Source: Lacrimispora sphenoides (lineage in GTDB: Bacteria; Bacillota; Clostridia; Lachnospirales; Lachnospiraceae). From it: a stretch of DNA of 64,000 bases. Numbering within the stretch: position 1 is the first letter of the stretch; each line of letters opens with the position of its first letter. The position numbers and the translations under genes were made by a program. The DNA lies in contig NZ_FOIP01000001.1 of NCBI RefSeq assembly GCF_900105215.1, forward strand, positions 558,001-622,000, read 5' to 3'. Positions 42,069 through 51,332 of the stretch are shown here, one piece after another. The notes beneath the pieces were generated by a model. It did not search any database and was not told the DNA's origin. It saw nothing but the letters and a program-made list of their open reading frames with translations.

Positions 42069-43303
42069 TTTAGAAGATGGATAAATAATCCGCTGCGGAG
42101 CTTTGGCTCGAACCATGTGGATTTAGGAGGCATCAAAAGCCCTGCATCCGCCACGGCAAACAGCTCCTGAATGGAGGTGGGGTACATGGAAAATGCCACT
42201 TTCATATCCTGGCTGCACCGTTTCTCCAGTTCGTTAAGCCCACGGATCCCTCCGATAAAATCAATTCTCTTATCCGTTCTGGGATCTCCGATTCCCAAAA
42301 CAGGACCAAGCAGATAATCCTGGAGGATGGATACATCCAGGCCCTTTACCGGATCTGTGGATTTTAAGGAATTGAAAGCTTTTAAGCAGTACCACTTCCG
42401 GTTTAAGTACATACCAAAGGATCCTTTGTCCATAGGTGCAAAGGCCTCGGTTCCCATACAGGATACTTCAAAGGACTGCCCTGCCTTTTGAAGAAACTCA
42501 TCTTCTGTAAGGCCGTTTAAATCCTTTACCACCCGGTTATATGGCATGATCATCAGCTGGTCATGGGGAAACAGCACGGAAAGGAAATAGTTAAAGGGTT
42601 CTTCTCCTGTATATCCCGGATTTTCCATGCGCCTCTTAAGCCCAACCTTTACAGCGGAAGCCGCCCTGTGATGGCCATCTGCGATATAAGTAGAGGGGAT
42701 CGTCTGGAAAGCCTTCTCGATCAGGGAGATGCTGTCTTTGTCATGGATCTGCCATACCCTGTGGCTGATCCCGTCTTCTGCCGTAAAATCATACAAAGGC
42801 TCAGTGTCTGTTATTAAATTCACAATTTTATTGACCGTTTCATTGGAACGGTAGGCCAGAAAAATGGGGCCTGTCTGTGCATCGGTGGTATCCACATGGC
42901 GGATCCGGTCCACTTCCTTTTCCTCTCTGGTGTTTTCGTGTTTTTTTATGACTCCATTCACATAATCATCAATGGAAGAACAAGCCACGATTCCCGTCTG
43001 GCGCCTTCCATTCATCGTAAGTTCATAGATATAATAGGCTTCCAAACAATCTTTTTTAAGAGTCCCGTCCTCGATCCAGCTTTTCAGCATTTCCCCGGCT
43101 TTTTCATAAACACGGTCATCATAGGTATCCACGTCATCAGAAAACTGGGTCTCCGGCCTGTCAATGTTTAAAAATGACCTTGGGTTGGCTGCCGTTACCT
43201 GGCAGGCCTCCTTACGGCTGTATACGTCATAGGGAAGGGCTGCCACCTGACTGGCATACCGTTCATCAGGTCTAACGCATTGAAATGGTTTTACAATTGC
43301 CAT
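42065..43303 (-). CDS. DUF1015 family protein
   Basis: Protein of 412 residues with the DUF1015 features VKPFQCVRPDERYASQVAALPYDVYSRKEA, ANPRSFLNIDRPE and TYIADGHHRAASAVKVG. The family is often next to serA/serC, as here, and may act in serine metabolism, but the reaction is not established. AAAGGAGA is before ATG 43303. Two large hairpins separate it from serA. Confidence 0.88.
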   Translation of the reverse strand: MAIVKPFQCVRPDERYASQVAALPYDVYSRKEACQVTAANPRSFLNIDRPETQFSDDVDTYDDRVYEKAGEMLKSWIEDGTLKKDCLEAYYIYELTMNGRRQTGIVACSSIDDYVNGVIKKHENTREEKEVDRIRHVDTTDAQTGPIFLAYRSNETVNKIVNLITDTEPLYDFTAEDGISHRVWQIHDKDSISLIEKAFQTIPSTYIADGHHRAASAVKVGLKRRMENPGYTGEEPFNYFLSVLFPHDQLMIMPYNRVVKDLNGLTEDEFLQKAGQSFEVSCMGTEAFAPMDKGSFGMYLNRKWYCLKAFNSLKSTDPVKGLDVSILQDYLLGPVLGIGDPRTDKRIDFIGGIRGLNELEKRCSQDMKVAFSMYPTSIQELFAVADAGLLMPPKSTWFEPKLRSGLFIHLLK

Positions 43304-43339
43304 AGTATCTCCTTTATTTGCTTACAGTTCAGTCATGCA

Positions 43340-43401
43340 GAAACATGTATGTAATTTGTGCGGCGAGCTAGCTTACTAAGCACAAATCACATACATGTTT
43401 C
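43340..43401. repeat. 22-bp near-perfect inverted repeat
   Basis: The arm at 43340-43361 (starts GAAACATGTATG, ends TTTGTGC) pairs with 43380-43401 with one mismatch around an 18-base loop that contains GAGCTAGCTT. It lies between serA and DUF1015. Confidence 0.6.
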
Positions 43402-43424
43402 TATAGGGCTGACGCCCGGCATGA

Positions 43425-43480
43425 ATCATTTAGCGGCCCATATCTTTCCCCTTTGGAAATACATCTACCCGCTAAATGAT
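43425..43480. repeat. 12-bp perfect inverted repeat with inner hairpin
   Basis: ATCATTTAGCGG (43425-43436) pairs with CCGCTAAATGAT (43469-43480). Its 32-base loop contains TTTCC/GGAAA. It immediately follows the serA stop on the minus strand. Confidence 0.6.
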
Positions 43481-43504
43481 GAATGACATGGCTAAACTCC
43501 TACT

Positions 43505-44668
43505 CTATTTAACTACCCTCACCCGGAGTACGCCCTTGATTTCACTTAGCTTCCGTATGCTCTCTTCATCCGGAACGCTTTCCAAGTCGAGCAGAGTATA
43601 TGCGTACTTTTCACGGCTTTTGTTGGTCATATCAGAGATGTTCATATCTCCTGCTGCCAGTGTTCCTGTAATCTGCCCGATCATGTTTGGAATATTTAAG
43701 TGAAGCACTGCGATACGGCTTGCTGCCTTGCACACTCCCATATCACAGGCAGGAAAGTTTACGGAATTGCGGATATTCCCGTTATCAATGTAATCCACGA
43801 TCTCTTCTACCGCCATTTTGGCACAGTTATCCTCGGATTCCTCGGTAGAAGCCCCTAAGTGAGGGATAACGATGGCTCCTTCCATATGAACGGATTTTGG
43901 ATTGGGGAAATCCGTCACATATTTTTTCACCTTGCCGGTTTTTAAGGCATCTGCCATATCATCTTCATTCACCAGGACATCTCTTGAGAAGTTTAAAATC
44001 ACAACGCCATCCTTCATACGTTCAAGAGCAGCCTTATTCACCATTTCTTTTGTGGAATCAATTAACGGCAGGTGAAGGGTTATGTAATCGCATTCCTGGT
44101 AAATGGTATCTACGGATGTGATGTGCTTGATATTTCTGGAAAGCTTCCATGCCGCATTTATGGAAATGTAGGGATCATACCCATAAACCTCCATCCCTAA
44201 GGAAGTGCAGGCATTGGCCACTTCCGCGCCAATGGCTCCAAGTCCGATGACGCCCAGCTTCTTTCCTTTAATTTCATATCCTGCAAAGGCTTTTTTAGCT
44301 ACTTCCGCAGATTTTGCAATATTCTCATCATCCTTATTGTCTTTACACCAGCGGATGCCTCCTTCAATATCCCTTGAAGCCAGCATAAGGCCTGCAACGA
44401 CCAGCTCCTTGACTCCGTTGGCATTGGCTCCCGGTGTATTGAACACCACGATTCCCTTTGCGGCACACTCATCCAGGGGAATGTTATTGACTCCTGCCCC
44501 AGCTCTTGCAATGGCTAAAAGATCCTCAGGGAATTCAAGCTCATGCATGGAAGCGCTTCGGACAAGGACACCATCCGCTTCTTTTATGTCATCTGTTAAG
44601 GTATAATCTTCTGTCAGCAATGCGGTTCCGCAGCTGGAAACCGCATTGAGGCAATGAATTTTTCTCAT
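43505..44668 (-). CDS. serA: D-3-phosphoglycerate dehydrogenase
   Basis: First step of serine synthesis: 3-phosphoglycerate plus NAD to 3-phosphohydroxypyruvate. Protein of 387 residues, the short form with a C-terminal ACT domain (about 315-387, RIAVLHLNIPNMIGQITGTL). Rossmann motif GVIGLGAIGAEVANAC, catalytic His in IVIPHLGASTEESEDNC. I place the start at ATG 44668, with GGAG five bases upstream; the longer frame from 44716 has no support. It follows serC by 25 bases. Confidence 0.95.
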   Translation of the reverse strand: MRKIHCLNAVSSCGTALLTEDYTLTDDIKEADGVLVRSASMHELEFPEDLLAIARAGAGVNNIPLDECAAKGIVVFNTPGANANGVKELVVAGLMLASRDIEGGIRWCKDNKDDENIAKSAEVAKKAFAGYEIKGKKLGVIGLGAIGAEVANACTSLGMEVYGYDPYISINAAWKLSRNIKHITSVDTIYQECDYITLHLPLIDSTKEMVNKAALERMKDGVVILNFSRDVLVNEDDMADALKTGKVKKYVTDFPNPKSVHMEGAIVIPHLGASTEESEDNCAKMAVEEIVDYIDNGNIRNSVNFPACDMGVCKAASRIAVLHLNIPNMIGQITGTLAAGDMNISDMTNKSREKYAYTLLDLESVPDEESIRKLSEIKGVLRVRVVK

Positions 44669-44693
44669 CATGTCTCCTCTCTTAACTGTATGG

Positions 44694-45779
44694 TCATTTC
44701 CCATGCTTTGCTTCAAAATCCTTCATAAAGGAAACCAGCTTCTCCACACCTTCTATGGGCATGGCGTTATAAATGCTGGCACGCATACCGCCTACGCTCC
44801 GGTGGCCTTTTAAGTTTTCAAAACCTGCTGCCTTTGATTCCTTTACAAACAGTGCATCCAGTTCCTCGCTTCCGGTCACAAATGGCACATTCATCAGAGA
44901 ACGGTCTTCCTTTACTACAGTACCGGTAAACATATTGCTCTGGTCCAGATAATCATATAAAATGGCTGCCTTCTTTTCATTGAGTTCTTTCATGGCTTCC
45001 AGACCGCCAAGGTTTTTTAACCACTTAAATACCTTTCCGCAGATATAGATTCCATAAGCCGGCGGTGTGTTATAAAGAGATTTCTCATCGGCATGAGTCT
45101 TATATCGGAGCATGGTAGGCGTTCCCGGAAGCACATCCTCTGTGATCAAGTCTTCCCGGATGATGGCGATGACCACGCCTGCAGGCCCTACGTTCTTCTG
45201 GGCGCCTGCAAAAATCAGGCCGTATTTTGAAATGTCAATAGGTTCCGATAAGAAACAGGAGGAGAGATCGGCAACAAGTGTTTTTCCTTTTGTATTTGGC
45301 AATGTTTTATACTTAGTCCCGTAAATTGTGTTATTTTCACAGATATAAACGTAATCCGCATCATCAGAAATCGGCAGATCCGAAACATCCGGGATATAAC
45401 TGAAGGTCTTGTCGGCGCTTGACGCAACCGCATTGGCCGTACCGTAAAGCTTTGCTTCCTGGTATGCCTTCTTAGCCCACTGTCCCGTAATGATGTAATC
45501 CCCTACGCGATTCTTGAATAAGTTCATGGGAACCATAGCAAACTGCTGGGAGGCTCCGCCCTGTAGAAATAATACCTTGTAATTGTCCGGAATCTTCAAT
45601 AAATCCCGTAAATCCGCTTCTGCATTACCGATGATGGATTCGAACATCTTAGACCTGTGGCTCATCTCCATGACTGACATACCACAACCTCTGTAATCCA
45701 TCATCTCCTCTGCGGCTTCTCTCAGGACTTCTTCCGGCAGCACAGCAGGCCCTGCGGAAAAATTGTACACTCTGCTCAT
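44694..45779 (-). CDS. serC: Phosphoserine aminotransferase
   Basis: PLP enzyme of 361 residues making O-phosphoserine from 3-phosphohydroxypyruvate and glutamate. MSRVYNFSAGPAVLPEEVL at the N-terminus, LFLQGGASQQFAMVPMNL, and GLIFAGAQKNVGPAGVVI with the PLP-binding Lys. ATG 45779 has GAGGAGG upstream. It sits between ilvB and serA on one strand. Confidence 0.96.
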   Translation of the reverse strand: MSRVYNFSAGPAVLPEEVLREAAEEMMDYRGCGMSVMEMSHRSKMFESIIGNAEADLRDLLKIPDNYKVLFLQGGASQQFAMVPMNLFKNRVGDYIITGQWAKKAYQEAKLYGTANAVASSADKTFSYIPDVSDLPISDDADYVYICENNTIYGTKYKTLPNTKGKTLVADLSSCFLSEPIDISKYGLIFAGAQKNVGPAGVVIAIIREDLITEDVLPGTPTMLRYKTHADEKSLYNTPPAYGIYICGKVFKWLKNLGGLEAMKELNEKKAAILYDYLDQSNMFTGTVVKEDRSLMNVPFVTGSEELDALFVKESKAAGFENLKGHRSVGGMRASIYNAMPIEGVEKLVSFMKDFEAKHGK

Positions 45780-45803
45780 AATCTTCCTCCTCATACTTTT
45801 GTC

Positions 45804-47483
45804 TTAAATCTTTAAGTCTTCTGCATCAAACGCATCCTGGATGGGCGCTCCCGGTGATACCATTGGGAATACCTTGTCATCACAATGAATCTGACAATCT
45901 ATAACAACAGGAACGTTTAACTCTATAGCTTCTTTAAGGACAGGCTCAAAATCGTCCTTACTGGTCACACGGTAAGCCTTAGCTCCCAGCCCTTCCGCTA
46001 CCTTTACAAAATCCACCTGATCATTTAGAACTGTATGTGAATATCTCTTTCCATAGAACAGGGTCTGCCACTGACGGACCATGCCTAACACGTGGTTGTT
46101 TAAAACCACCTGAATGATGGGAATATTGTAGCGGGTAGCCGTGGCAATCTCATTCATATTCATACGGAAACATCCGTCTCCTGCCACGTTAATGACTACC
46201 TTATCCTTGCAGCCAAGCTTGGCACCCAGGGAAGCCCCCAGGCCATAGCCCATAGTTCCAAGACCACCGGAGGAGAGGAAGCTTCTGGGATATTTATACT
46301 GGTAGAACTGGGCAGCCCACATCTGATGCTGGCCTACCTCTGTTGTAATGATGGCGTCTCCCTGTGTGATCTCATAAATCTTTTCAATGATATAGGGACC
46401 GGTCAGCGCGCTCTTATCAAAGCGCATGGGATACATATCCTTCAACCGGTCAATGTGGGCCAGCCACTCTTCATGATTGATGGGATCCAAACGGGCATTC
46501 AGCTTTCTTAAGATCACTTTTACATCACCGACGACGCTGGCATATGTCTTAACGTTCTTATTTATCTCCGCCGGATCTACATCAAACTGAAGAATCTTTG
46601 CCCTCTTGGCAAACTTGGCGGCATTACCAGTCACCCGGTCACTGAACCGGGCACCCACTACGATCAATAAGTCACATTCCGTAATTCCAAAATTAGAGGT
46701 CTTGGTCCCGTGCATTCCTACCATTCCGGTATACAATTCATCAGTTCCGTCGAAAGCTCCTTTTCCCATAAGACTGTCCGCCACCGGGGCCTGAATCTTG
46801 TGGGCAAAGGAAGAAAGCTCCTCCGAGGCATTGGCAGCAACCGCCCCTCCTCCTACGAAGATATAAGGCTTCTGGGATTTCCGGATCAGCTGCAGCGCTG
46901 TCTCTAAATCCTCCTCGGTTATGGTATCCTCCTGCCTTTTTACAAGCTCCGGAGTCTGGGATTCATATTCAAAGGTGCCGGCGGTTACATCCTTTGTGAT
47001 GTCCACCAGCACAGGTCCCGGTCTTCCGGTCTGTGCGATCTGGAAGGCCCGGCGGATGGTATCAGCCAGCTTTGTTATATCCTTAACAATAAAGTTGTAC
47101 TTTGTGATAGGCATGGTCACACCAGTGATATCGATCTCCTGGAAGCTGTCTCTTCCCAGGAGGCTCACTGCCACGTTGCACGTAATGGCAACCATTGGGA
47201 TGGAATCCATAAATGCGGTGGCAATTCCGGTTACCAGGTTGGTGGCTCCAGGCCCTGAGGTGGCCAGACAAACTCCCACCTTGCCGGTGGCTCTTGCATA
47301 TCCGTCTGCCGCATGGGCTGCGCCCTGTTCATGGGAGGTCAGGATATGGGTAATCTCGTCCTGATGTTTATAAAGTGCATCGTATATATTTAAGATCGTA
47401 CCGCCCGGATATCCAAAAACAGTATCCACTTCCTGTTCTTTCAGGCATTCGATCACAATCTCTGCTCCTGTCAATGTCTTCAT
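45804..47483 (-). CDS. ilvB: Acetolactate synthase, large (catalytic) subunit
   Basis: Thiamine-diphosphate enzyme of 559 residues, joining two pyruvates to acetolactate (or pyruvate and 2-oxobutyrate) for valine, leucine and isoleucine. Catalytic Glu in TSHEQGAAHAADGYAR; FAD region MVGMHGTKTSNFGI; ThDP site VAGDGCFRMNMNEIATATRYNIPI. AAAAGGAGC precedes ATG 47483. No ilvN small subunit is adjacent. Confidence 0.95.
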   Translation of the reverse strand: MKTLTGAEIVIECLKEQEVDTVFGYPGGTILNIYDALYKHQDEITHILTSHEQGAAHAADGYARATGKVGVCLATSGPGATNLVTGIATAFMDSIPMVAITCNVAVSLLGRDSFQEIDITGVTMPITKYNFIVKDITKLADTIRRAFQIAQTGRPGPVLVDITKDVTAGTFEYESQTPELVKRQEDTITEEDLETALQLIRKSQKPYIFVGGGAVAANASEELSSFAHKIQAPVADSLMGKGAFDGTDELYTGMVGMHGTKTSNFGITECDLLIVVGARFSDRVTGNAAKFAKRAKILQFDVDPAEINKNVKTYASVVGDVKVILRKLNARLDPINHEEWLAHIDRLKDMYPMRFDKSALTGPYIIEKIYEITQGDAIITTEVGQHQMWAAQFYQYKYPRSFLSSGGLGTMGYGLGASLGAKLGCKDKVVINVAGDGCFRMNMNEIATATRYNIPIIQVVLNNHVLGMVRQWQTLFYGKRYSHTVLNDQVDFVKVAEGLGAKAYRVTSKDDFEPVLKEAIELNVPVVIDCQIHCDDKVFPMVSPGAPIQDAFDAEDLKI

Positions 47484-47498
47484 AGGCTGCTCCTTTTT

Positions 47499-49160
47499 TT
47501 ATATTTCGAGAATCGCTCCCCGGCTTGCCGGGGCGGCCATGGCCGCATAGCGTGCCAGATATCCAGTGGTCACCTGTGGTTTCCTTGGCTGCCAATTGGC
47601 CTTTCTTCTGGCCATTTCTTCATCAGATACCTTCACGTCTAACCGATGGTTATCAATATCAATGGAAATGATGTCTCCCTCTTCCACCAGACCAATGGGA
47701 CCACCCACCGCTGCCTCCGGACATGCATGCCCGATGGATGCGCCTCTGGAAGCGCCGCTGAAACGTCCGTCGGTAATGAGGGCCACTGAGGAACCTAACC
47801 CCATGCCTGCAATGGCTGAGGTGGGATTTAACATCTCCCTCATGCCCGGGCCTCCCTTGGGACCTTCATAACGGATAACAACCACATCTCCTGCCACAAT
47901 CTTTCCGCCCTTGATGGCTGCTATGGCGTCCTCCTCACAATCAAACACTCTTGCCGGGCCTTCATGCTTTAGCATCTCAGGCGCTACGGCGGATCGCTTT
48001 ACCACTGCGGAATCAGGGGCCAGGTTTCCCTTTAATATGGCGATTCCGCCAGTCTGGCTGTAAGGATTTTCTAACGGCCGGATCACTTCAGGGTTCTTAT
48101 TTACACAACTCTTAATATTCTCTCCAACCGTTTTACCTGTTACTGTCATACAGTCTAATTCCAGAAGTCCCAGCTTGCTGACCTCATTCATAACAGCGTA
48201 AATGCCGCCTGCTTCATTTAAATCTTCCATATAAGTGGGTCCTGCCGGAGCCAGATGGCAAAGGTTCGGTGTCTTTGCACTGATCTCATTTGCAATTTCC
48301 AGATTTAAATCCACTCCTGCCTCATGAGCAATGGCAGGAAGATGAAGCATGCTGTTGGTACTGCATCCCAAAGCCATATCCATGGTCAGGGCATTGCGGA
48401 AGGCTTTTTCCGTCATGATGTCACGGGGGCAGATGTTCTTCTTAAGCATCTCCATAACTGCCATTCCCGCATGCTTTGCTAACTTAAGACGTTCCGAATA
48501 AACTGCCGGAATGGTTCCGTTTCCTTTCAGTCCCATTCCCAAAACCTCGGTCAGGCAGTTCATGCTGTTGGCCGTATACATACCGGAACAGGATCCGCAG
48601 GTAGGGCATGCCTTTTGCTCGTATTCCCTTACATCCTCTTCTGTCATGTTTCCTGCGGTATAAGCACCCACCGCCTCAAACATGCTGGAGAGGCTGGTTT
48701 TATGGCCGTGCACACGCCCTGCTAACATTGGTCCGCCACTGACGAACACTGTGGGTATGTTAATGCGGGCTGCTGCCATTAAGAGTCCAGGAACATTCTT
48801 ATCACAGTTGGGTACCATGACCAGAGCGTCAAAAGCATGGGCTCTTGCAAGGCATTCTGTGGAATCTGCAACCAGGTCCCTGGTAACCAGGGAGTATTTC
48901 ATGCCAATGTGTCCCATGGCAATTCCATCACATACCGCTATGGCCGGAACCATCACCGGTGTACCGCCTGCCATGGCGACTCCCATTTTAACGGCATCCA
49001 CTATTTTGTCCAGGTTCATATGGCCTGGTACGATTTCATTATAAGAACTGACAATACCGATCAGAGGTCTATCCATCTCTTCCTCTGTCATTCCCAGTGC
49101 GTGAAACAGGGAACGGTGAGGCGCCTGCTGCATCCCTTTTTTTACTGAATCACTTTTCAT
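47499..49160 (-). CDS. ilvD: Dihydroxy-acid dehydratase
   Basis: Fe-S enzyme of 553 residues that dehydrates dihydroxy-acids to 2-keto acids in branched-chain amino acid synthesis. Cluster ligands are seen in [10 protein letters not shown] and [17 protein letters not shown]. Further motifs: [20 protein letters not shown]. The ATG at 49160 overlaps the leuB end by 11 bases and has AAGGAG 10 bases upstream, so the two are coupled. Confidence 0.95.
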   Translation of the reverse strand: MKSDSVKKGMQQAPHRSLFHALGMTEEEMDRPLIGIVSSYNEIVPGHMNLDKIVDAVKMGVAMAGGTPVMVPAIAVCDGIAMGHIGMKYSLVTRDLVADSTECLARAHAFDALVMVPNCDKNVPGLLMAAARINIPTVFVSGGPMLAGRVHGHKTSLSSMFEAVGAYTAGNMTEEDVREYEQKACPTCGSCSGMYTANSMNCLTEVLGMGLKGNGTIPAVYSERLKLAKHAGMAVMEMLKKNICPRDIMTEKAFRNALTMDMALGCSTNSMLHLPAIAHEAGVDLNLEIANEISAKTPNLCHLAPAGPTYMEDLNEAGGIYAVMNEVSKLGLLELDCMTVTGKTVGENIKSCVNKNPEVIRPLENPYSQTGGIAILKGNLAPDSAVVKRSAVAPEMLKHEGPARVFDCEEDAIAAIKGGKIVAGDVVVIRYEGPKGGPGMREMLNPTSAIAGMGLGSSVALITDGRFSGASRGASIGHACPEAAVGGPIGLVEEGDIISIDIDNHRLDVKVSDEEMARRKANWQPRKPQVTTGYLARYAAMAAPASRGAILEI

Positions 49161-50265
49161 GTGCTGCACACTCCTTTTCTTTTCCAATCCGTTCCGCAAT
49201 CAGATCTCCCATCTCTGCGGTTGAGACTTTTTTACACGTTTCCGAATATATGTCTGCCGTCCGGTATCCTTCCTTAAGCACCTGCTCCACGGCTGCCTCC
49301 ACGGCTGCCGCTTCTGTATCCAGATCAAAGGAATAACGAAGCATCATAGCGGCGGAAAGAACGGTTGCTATAGGATTTGCAATATTTTTACCCGCAATAT
49401 CCGGGGCAGAGCCATGACTTGGTTCATACATTCCAAATTTGCTTTCATTCATGCTGGCCGAGGATAGCATTCCAATGGAGCCTGTGATCATGCTGGCTTC
49501 ATCGGATAAGATATCGCCGAACATATTCTCTGTAAGGATCACATCAAACTGTCCCGGATTCATGACGAGCTGCATCGCACAGTTATCCACCAGCATATGG
49601 GTTAAGGCCACCTCCGGATAATCCTTTGCCACCTCTTCCACCACGTTTCTCCAAAGTCTGGAGGAATCCAGCACATTTGCCTTATCAACACTGGTTACTT
49701 TCTTCCGGCGTTTCATGGCAATATCAAAAGCCTTAACGGCAATTCTTCTTATTTCAATTTCATTGTAGGTAAGGGTATCCACGGCAGTCATAACGCCATC
49801 CACCGCTTTGGTATACCGCTCTCCGAAATACAGACCGCCTGTCAGTTCTCTCATGATGACCATGTCAAACCCGTCTCCAATGATCTCCTTCTTTAAAGGA
49901 CAGGCATCCGATAGCTCTTTATACAGATAGGCCGGGCGGATATTGGCAAATAAATTAAGACCCTTACGGATGGCAAGTAGCCCCGCTTCAGGTCTCAGAT
50001 TCGGTGCCACATCGTACCATCTTGAATTTCCTACATTTCCGCCAACTGCCCCAAGGAGAACGGAATCACTGTTTTTCGCTGTTTCAAGGGCTTCATCTGT
50101 TAGGGGAACTCCATATGCATCAATGGAAATGCCGCCCATCAATACCTCTGTATACTGGAACTTATGACCGTATACACTTCCCACTTTATCAAGGACCTTT
50201 CTCGCCTCTCCAATGATTTCAGGCCCGATCCCGTCGCCGGGAATCACTGCAATGTTGTAATTCAT
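49150..50265 (-). CDS. leuB: 3-Isopropylmalate dehydrogenase
   Basis: NAD-dependent oxidative decarboxylase of leucine synthesis, 371 residues. [22 protein letters not shown] at the N-terminus, [58 protein letters not shown] and [17 protein letters not shown] 50265 has GGGAG nine bases upstream; the GTG at 50274 is too close to that site. First gene of the leuB-ilvD-ilvB-serC-serA-DUF1015 run. Confidence 0.95.
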   Translation of the reverse strand: MNYNIAVIPGDGIGPEIIGEARKVLDKVGSVYGHKFQYTEVLMGGISIDAYGVPLTDEALETAKNSDSVLLGAVGGNVGNSRWYDVAPNLRPEAGLLAIRKGLNLFANIRPAYLYKELSDACPLKKEIIGDGFDMVIMRELTGGLYFGERYTKAVDGVMTAVDTLTYNEIEIRRIAVKAFDIAMKRRKKVTSVDKANVLDSSRLWRNVVEEVAKDYPEVALTHMLVDNCAMQLVMNPGQFDVILTENMFGDILSDEASMITGSIGMLSSASMNESKFGMYEPSHGSAPDIAGKNIANPIATVLSAAMMLRYSFDLDTEAAAVEAAVEQVLKEGYRTADIYSETCKKVSTAEMGDLIAERIGKEKECAAHEK

Positions 50266-50314
50266 CTCTTCCACTCCCTCTATGACACTGTACTATGCTA
50301 ATATATTTCTTCTC

Positions 50315-50343
50315 ATAATAGAACATTTATCGGGATTTTTCAA
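50315..50343 (-). promoter_or_regulatory. Promoter of the leuB operon
   Basis: On the minus strand TTGAAA (50338-50343), 17-base spacer, TATTAT (50315-50320). The leader is only about 45 bases, too short for a T-box. A CodY-like motif, 11 of 15 positions, lies just upstream at 50356-50370. Confidence 0.75.
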
Positions 50344-50414
50344 CTAAAATAAAATAATTTTCGGGAAAAGAATATATGAGATTGGAATCGATACTATAAA
50401 TTTAAGTTATAAGA

Positions 50415-50450
50415 TAAAAAAATGGGAACCGATTATCCGGTTCCCATTGG
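50415..50450 (-). terminator. Terminator of the ACP/ligase/BtrH-like operon
   Basis: ATGGGAACCG (50422-50431) pairs with CGGTTCCCAT (50438-50447) and is followed on the minus strand by TTTTTTT. Plus-strand T residues are also present. Confidence 0.88.
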
Positions 50451-50462
50451 CTGTTTTTCTTC

Positions 50463-51332
50463 CTAAATCTCTTCTGGGCTCAATGCCTCAATTTTCCGGG
50501 CAATGTCCATTTCTTCCTGGATCAGTTCCTGGAAATGCCCGCATACTTCCTGGATGATTTCCCGGTTGTTCTGCCTGAAAGAAGCCTTATATAACCCATG
50601 TTTCACTGCCGTCCACTTTATGAAGTATTCCTTATGGAAATACCTGTCATATGTTTCTCTGAACAATGGCATGTTTTGAAGATAATGAAGATAGAGAAAT
50701 CGGTTGTTAATCAAAGCATCTATGTACTTTGCAAGCAGTTCCCCATTCTTCTGTTTTCCATAAGCGCATTCTCTGATTTGCTCAAGGAGATTATCCTGTG
50801 TTTTCTGATGAGTGCACAAAATTTCCTGTGCCTCCTGCCGGATTCCCTTACAAAATTGTTTTTCCGAAGCCTTCTGGATCTGGCAAATATCAGAGACGTG
50901 GGAAATCATATCTTCCTCTGTTAATTCCATATATTGATTATCATACGTAGGATCAAAACAGGAAAAAACCCCTTTTTCCTCCTTCCGGGCAACAAAATAA
51001 TGGAAACTGTGTAATGTATGATAATAAGGAACCCAGGGAATGAAAAATGCATCCATTTCAACTACATGATATTGTCCTAAGGTAAGACTGGATATATTTT
51101 TCTCCATTTCCTGTTTGGAGCAGCAATTCAAAAATTTCAGGTTTACACCCAAGGCTTCCAGATTCGCAGGCAATCTTCTGGATAAATATAAGTGGTGGAT
51201 CTGGTCATAGGTAAAGTCTGTTTCCGACCATAAGTCAGCAAGCGCATTCCGGTAATCCACTCCTATGAGAACAGCAGCATTTAACATGCTGCTGGTATAG
51301 CAGTTTAATCCCTGAAAATAAATCAGATTCAT
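50463..51332 (-). CDS. BtrH-like cysteine acyltransferase or peptidase
   Basis: Protein of 289 residues whose N-terminal half resembles the butirosin BtrH N-terminal domain, a papain/C39-like fold. A likely Cys-His-Asp triad is visible: Cys11 in GLNCYTSSMLNAA, His111 in HSFHYFVARK and Asp128 in FSCFDPTYD; the segment VVEMDAFFIPWVPYYHTLHSF is typical. BtrH moves an acyl group from an acyl carrier protein to an amine, so the same chemistry is inferred here. The C-terminal half is helical and unassigned. Its ATG overlaps the ligase stop (ATGA), so it is co-translated with ligase and ACP. Confidence 0.72.
   Translation of the reverse strand: MNLIYFQGLNCYTSSMLNAAVLIGVDYRNALADLWSETDFTYDQIHHLYLSRRLPANLEALGVNLKFLNCCSKQEMEKNISSLTLGQYHVVEMDAFFIPWVPYYHTLHSFHYFVARKEEKGVFSCFDPTYDNQYMELTEEDMISHVSDICQIQKASEKQFCKGIRQEAQEILCTHQKTQDNLLEQIRECAYGKQKNGELLAKYIDALINNRFLYLHYLQNMPLFRETYDRYFHKEYFIKWTAVKHGLYKASFRQNNREIIQEVCGHFQELIQEEMDIARKIEALSPEEI

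Noticed and set aside
50266..50415. T-box or leader-peptide attenuator before leuB
   Set aside because: The predicted transcript leader is about 45 bases with no specifier loop, T-box sequence or terminator.
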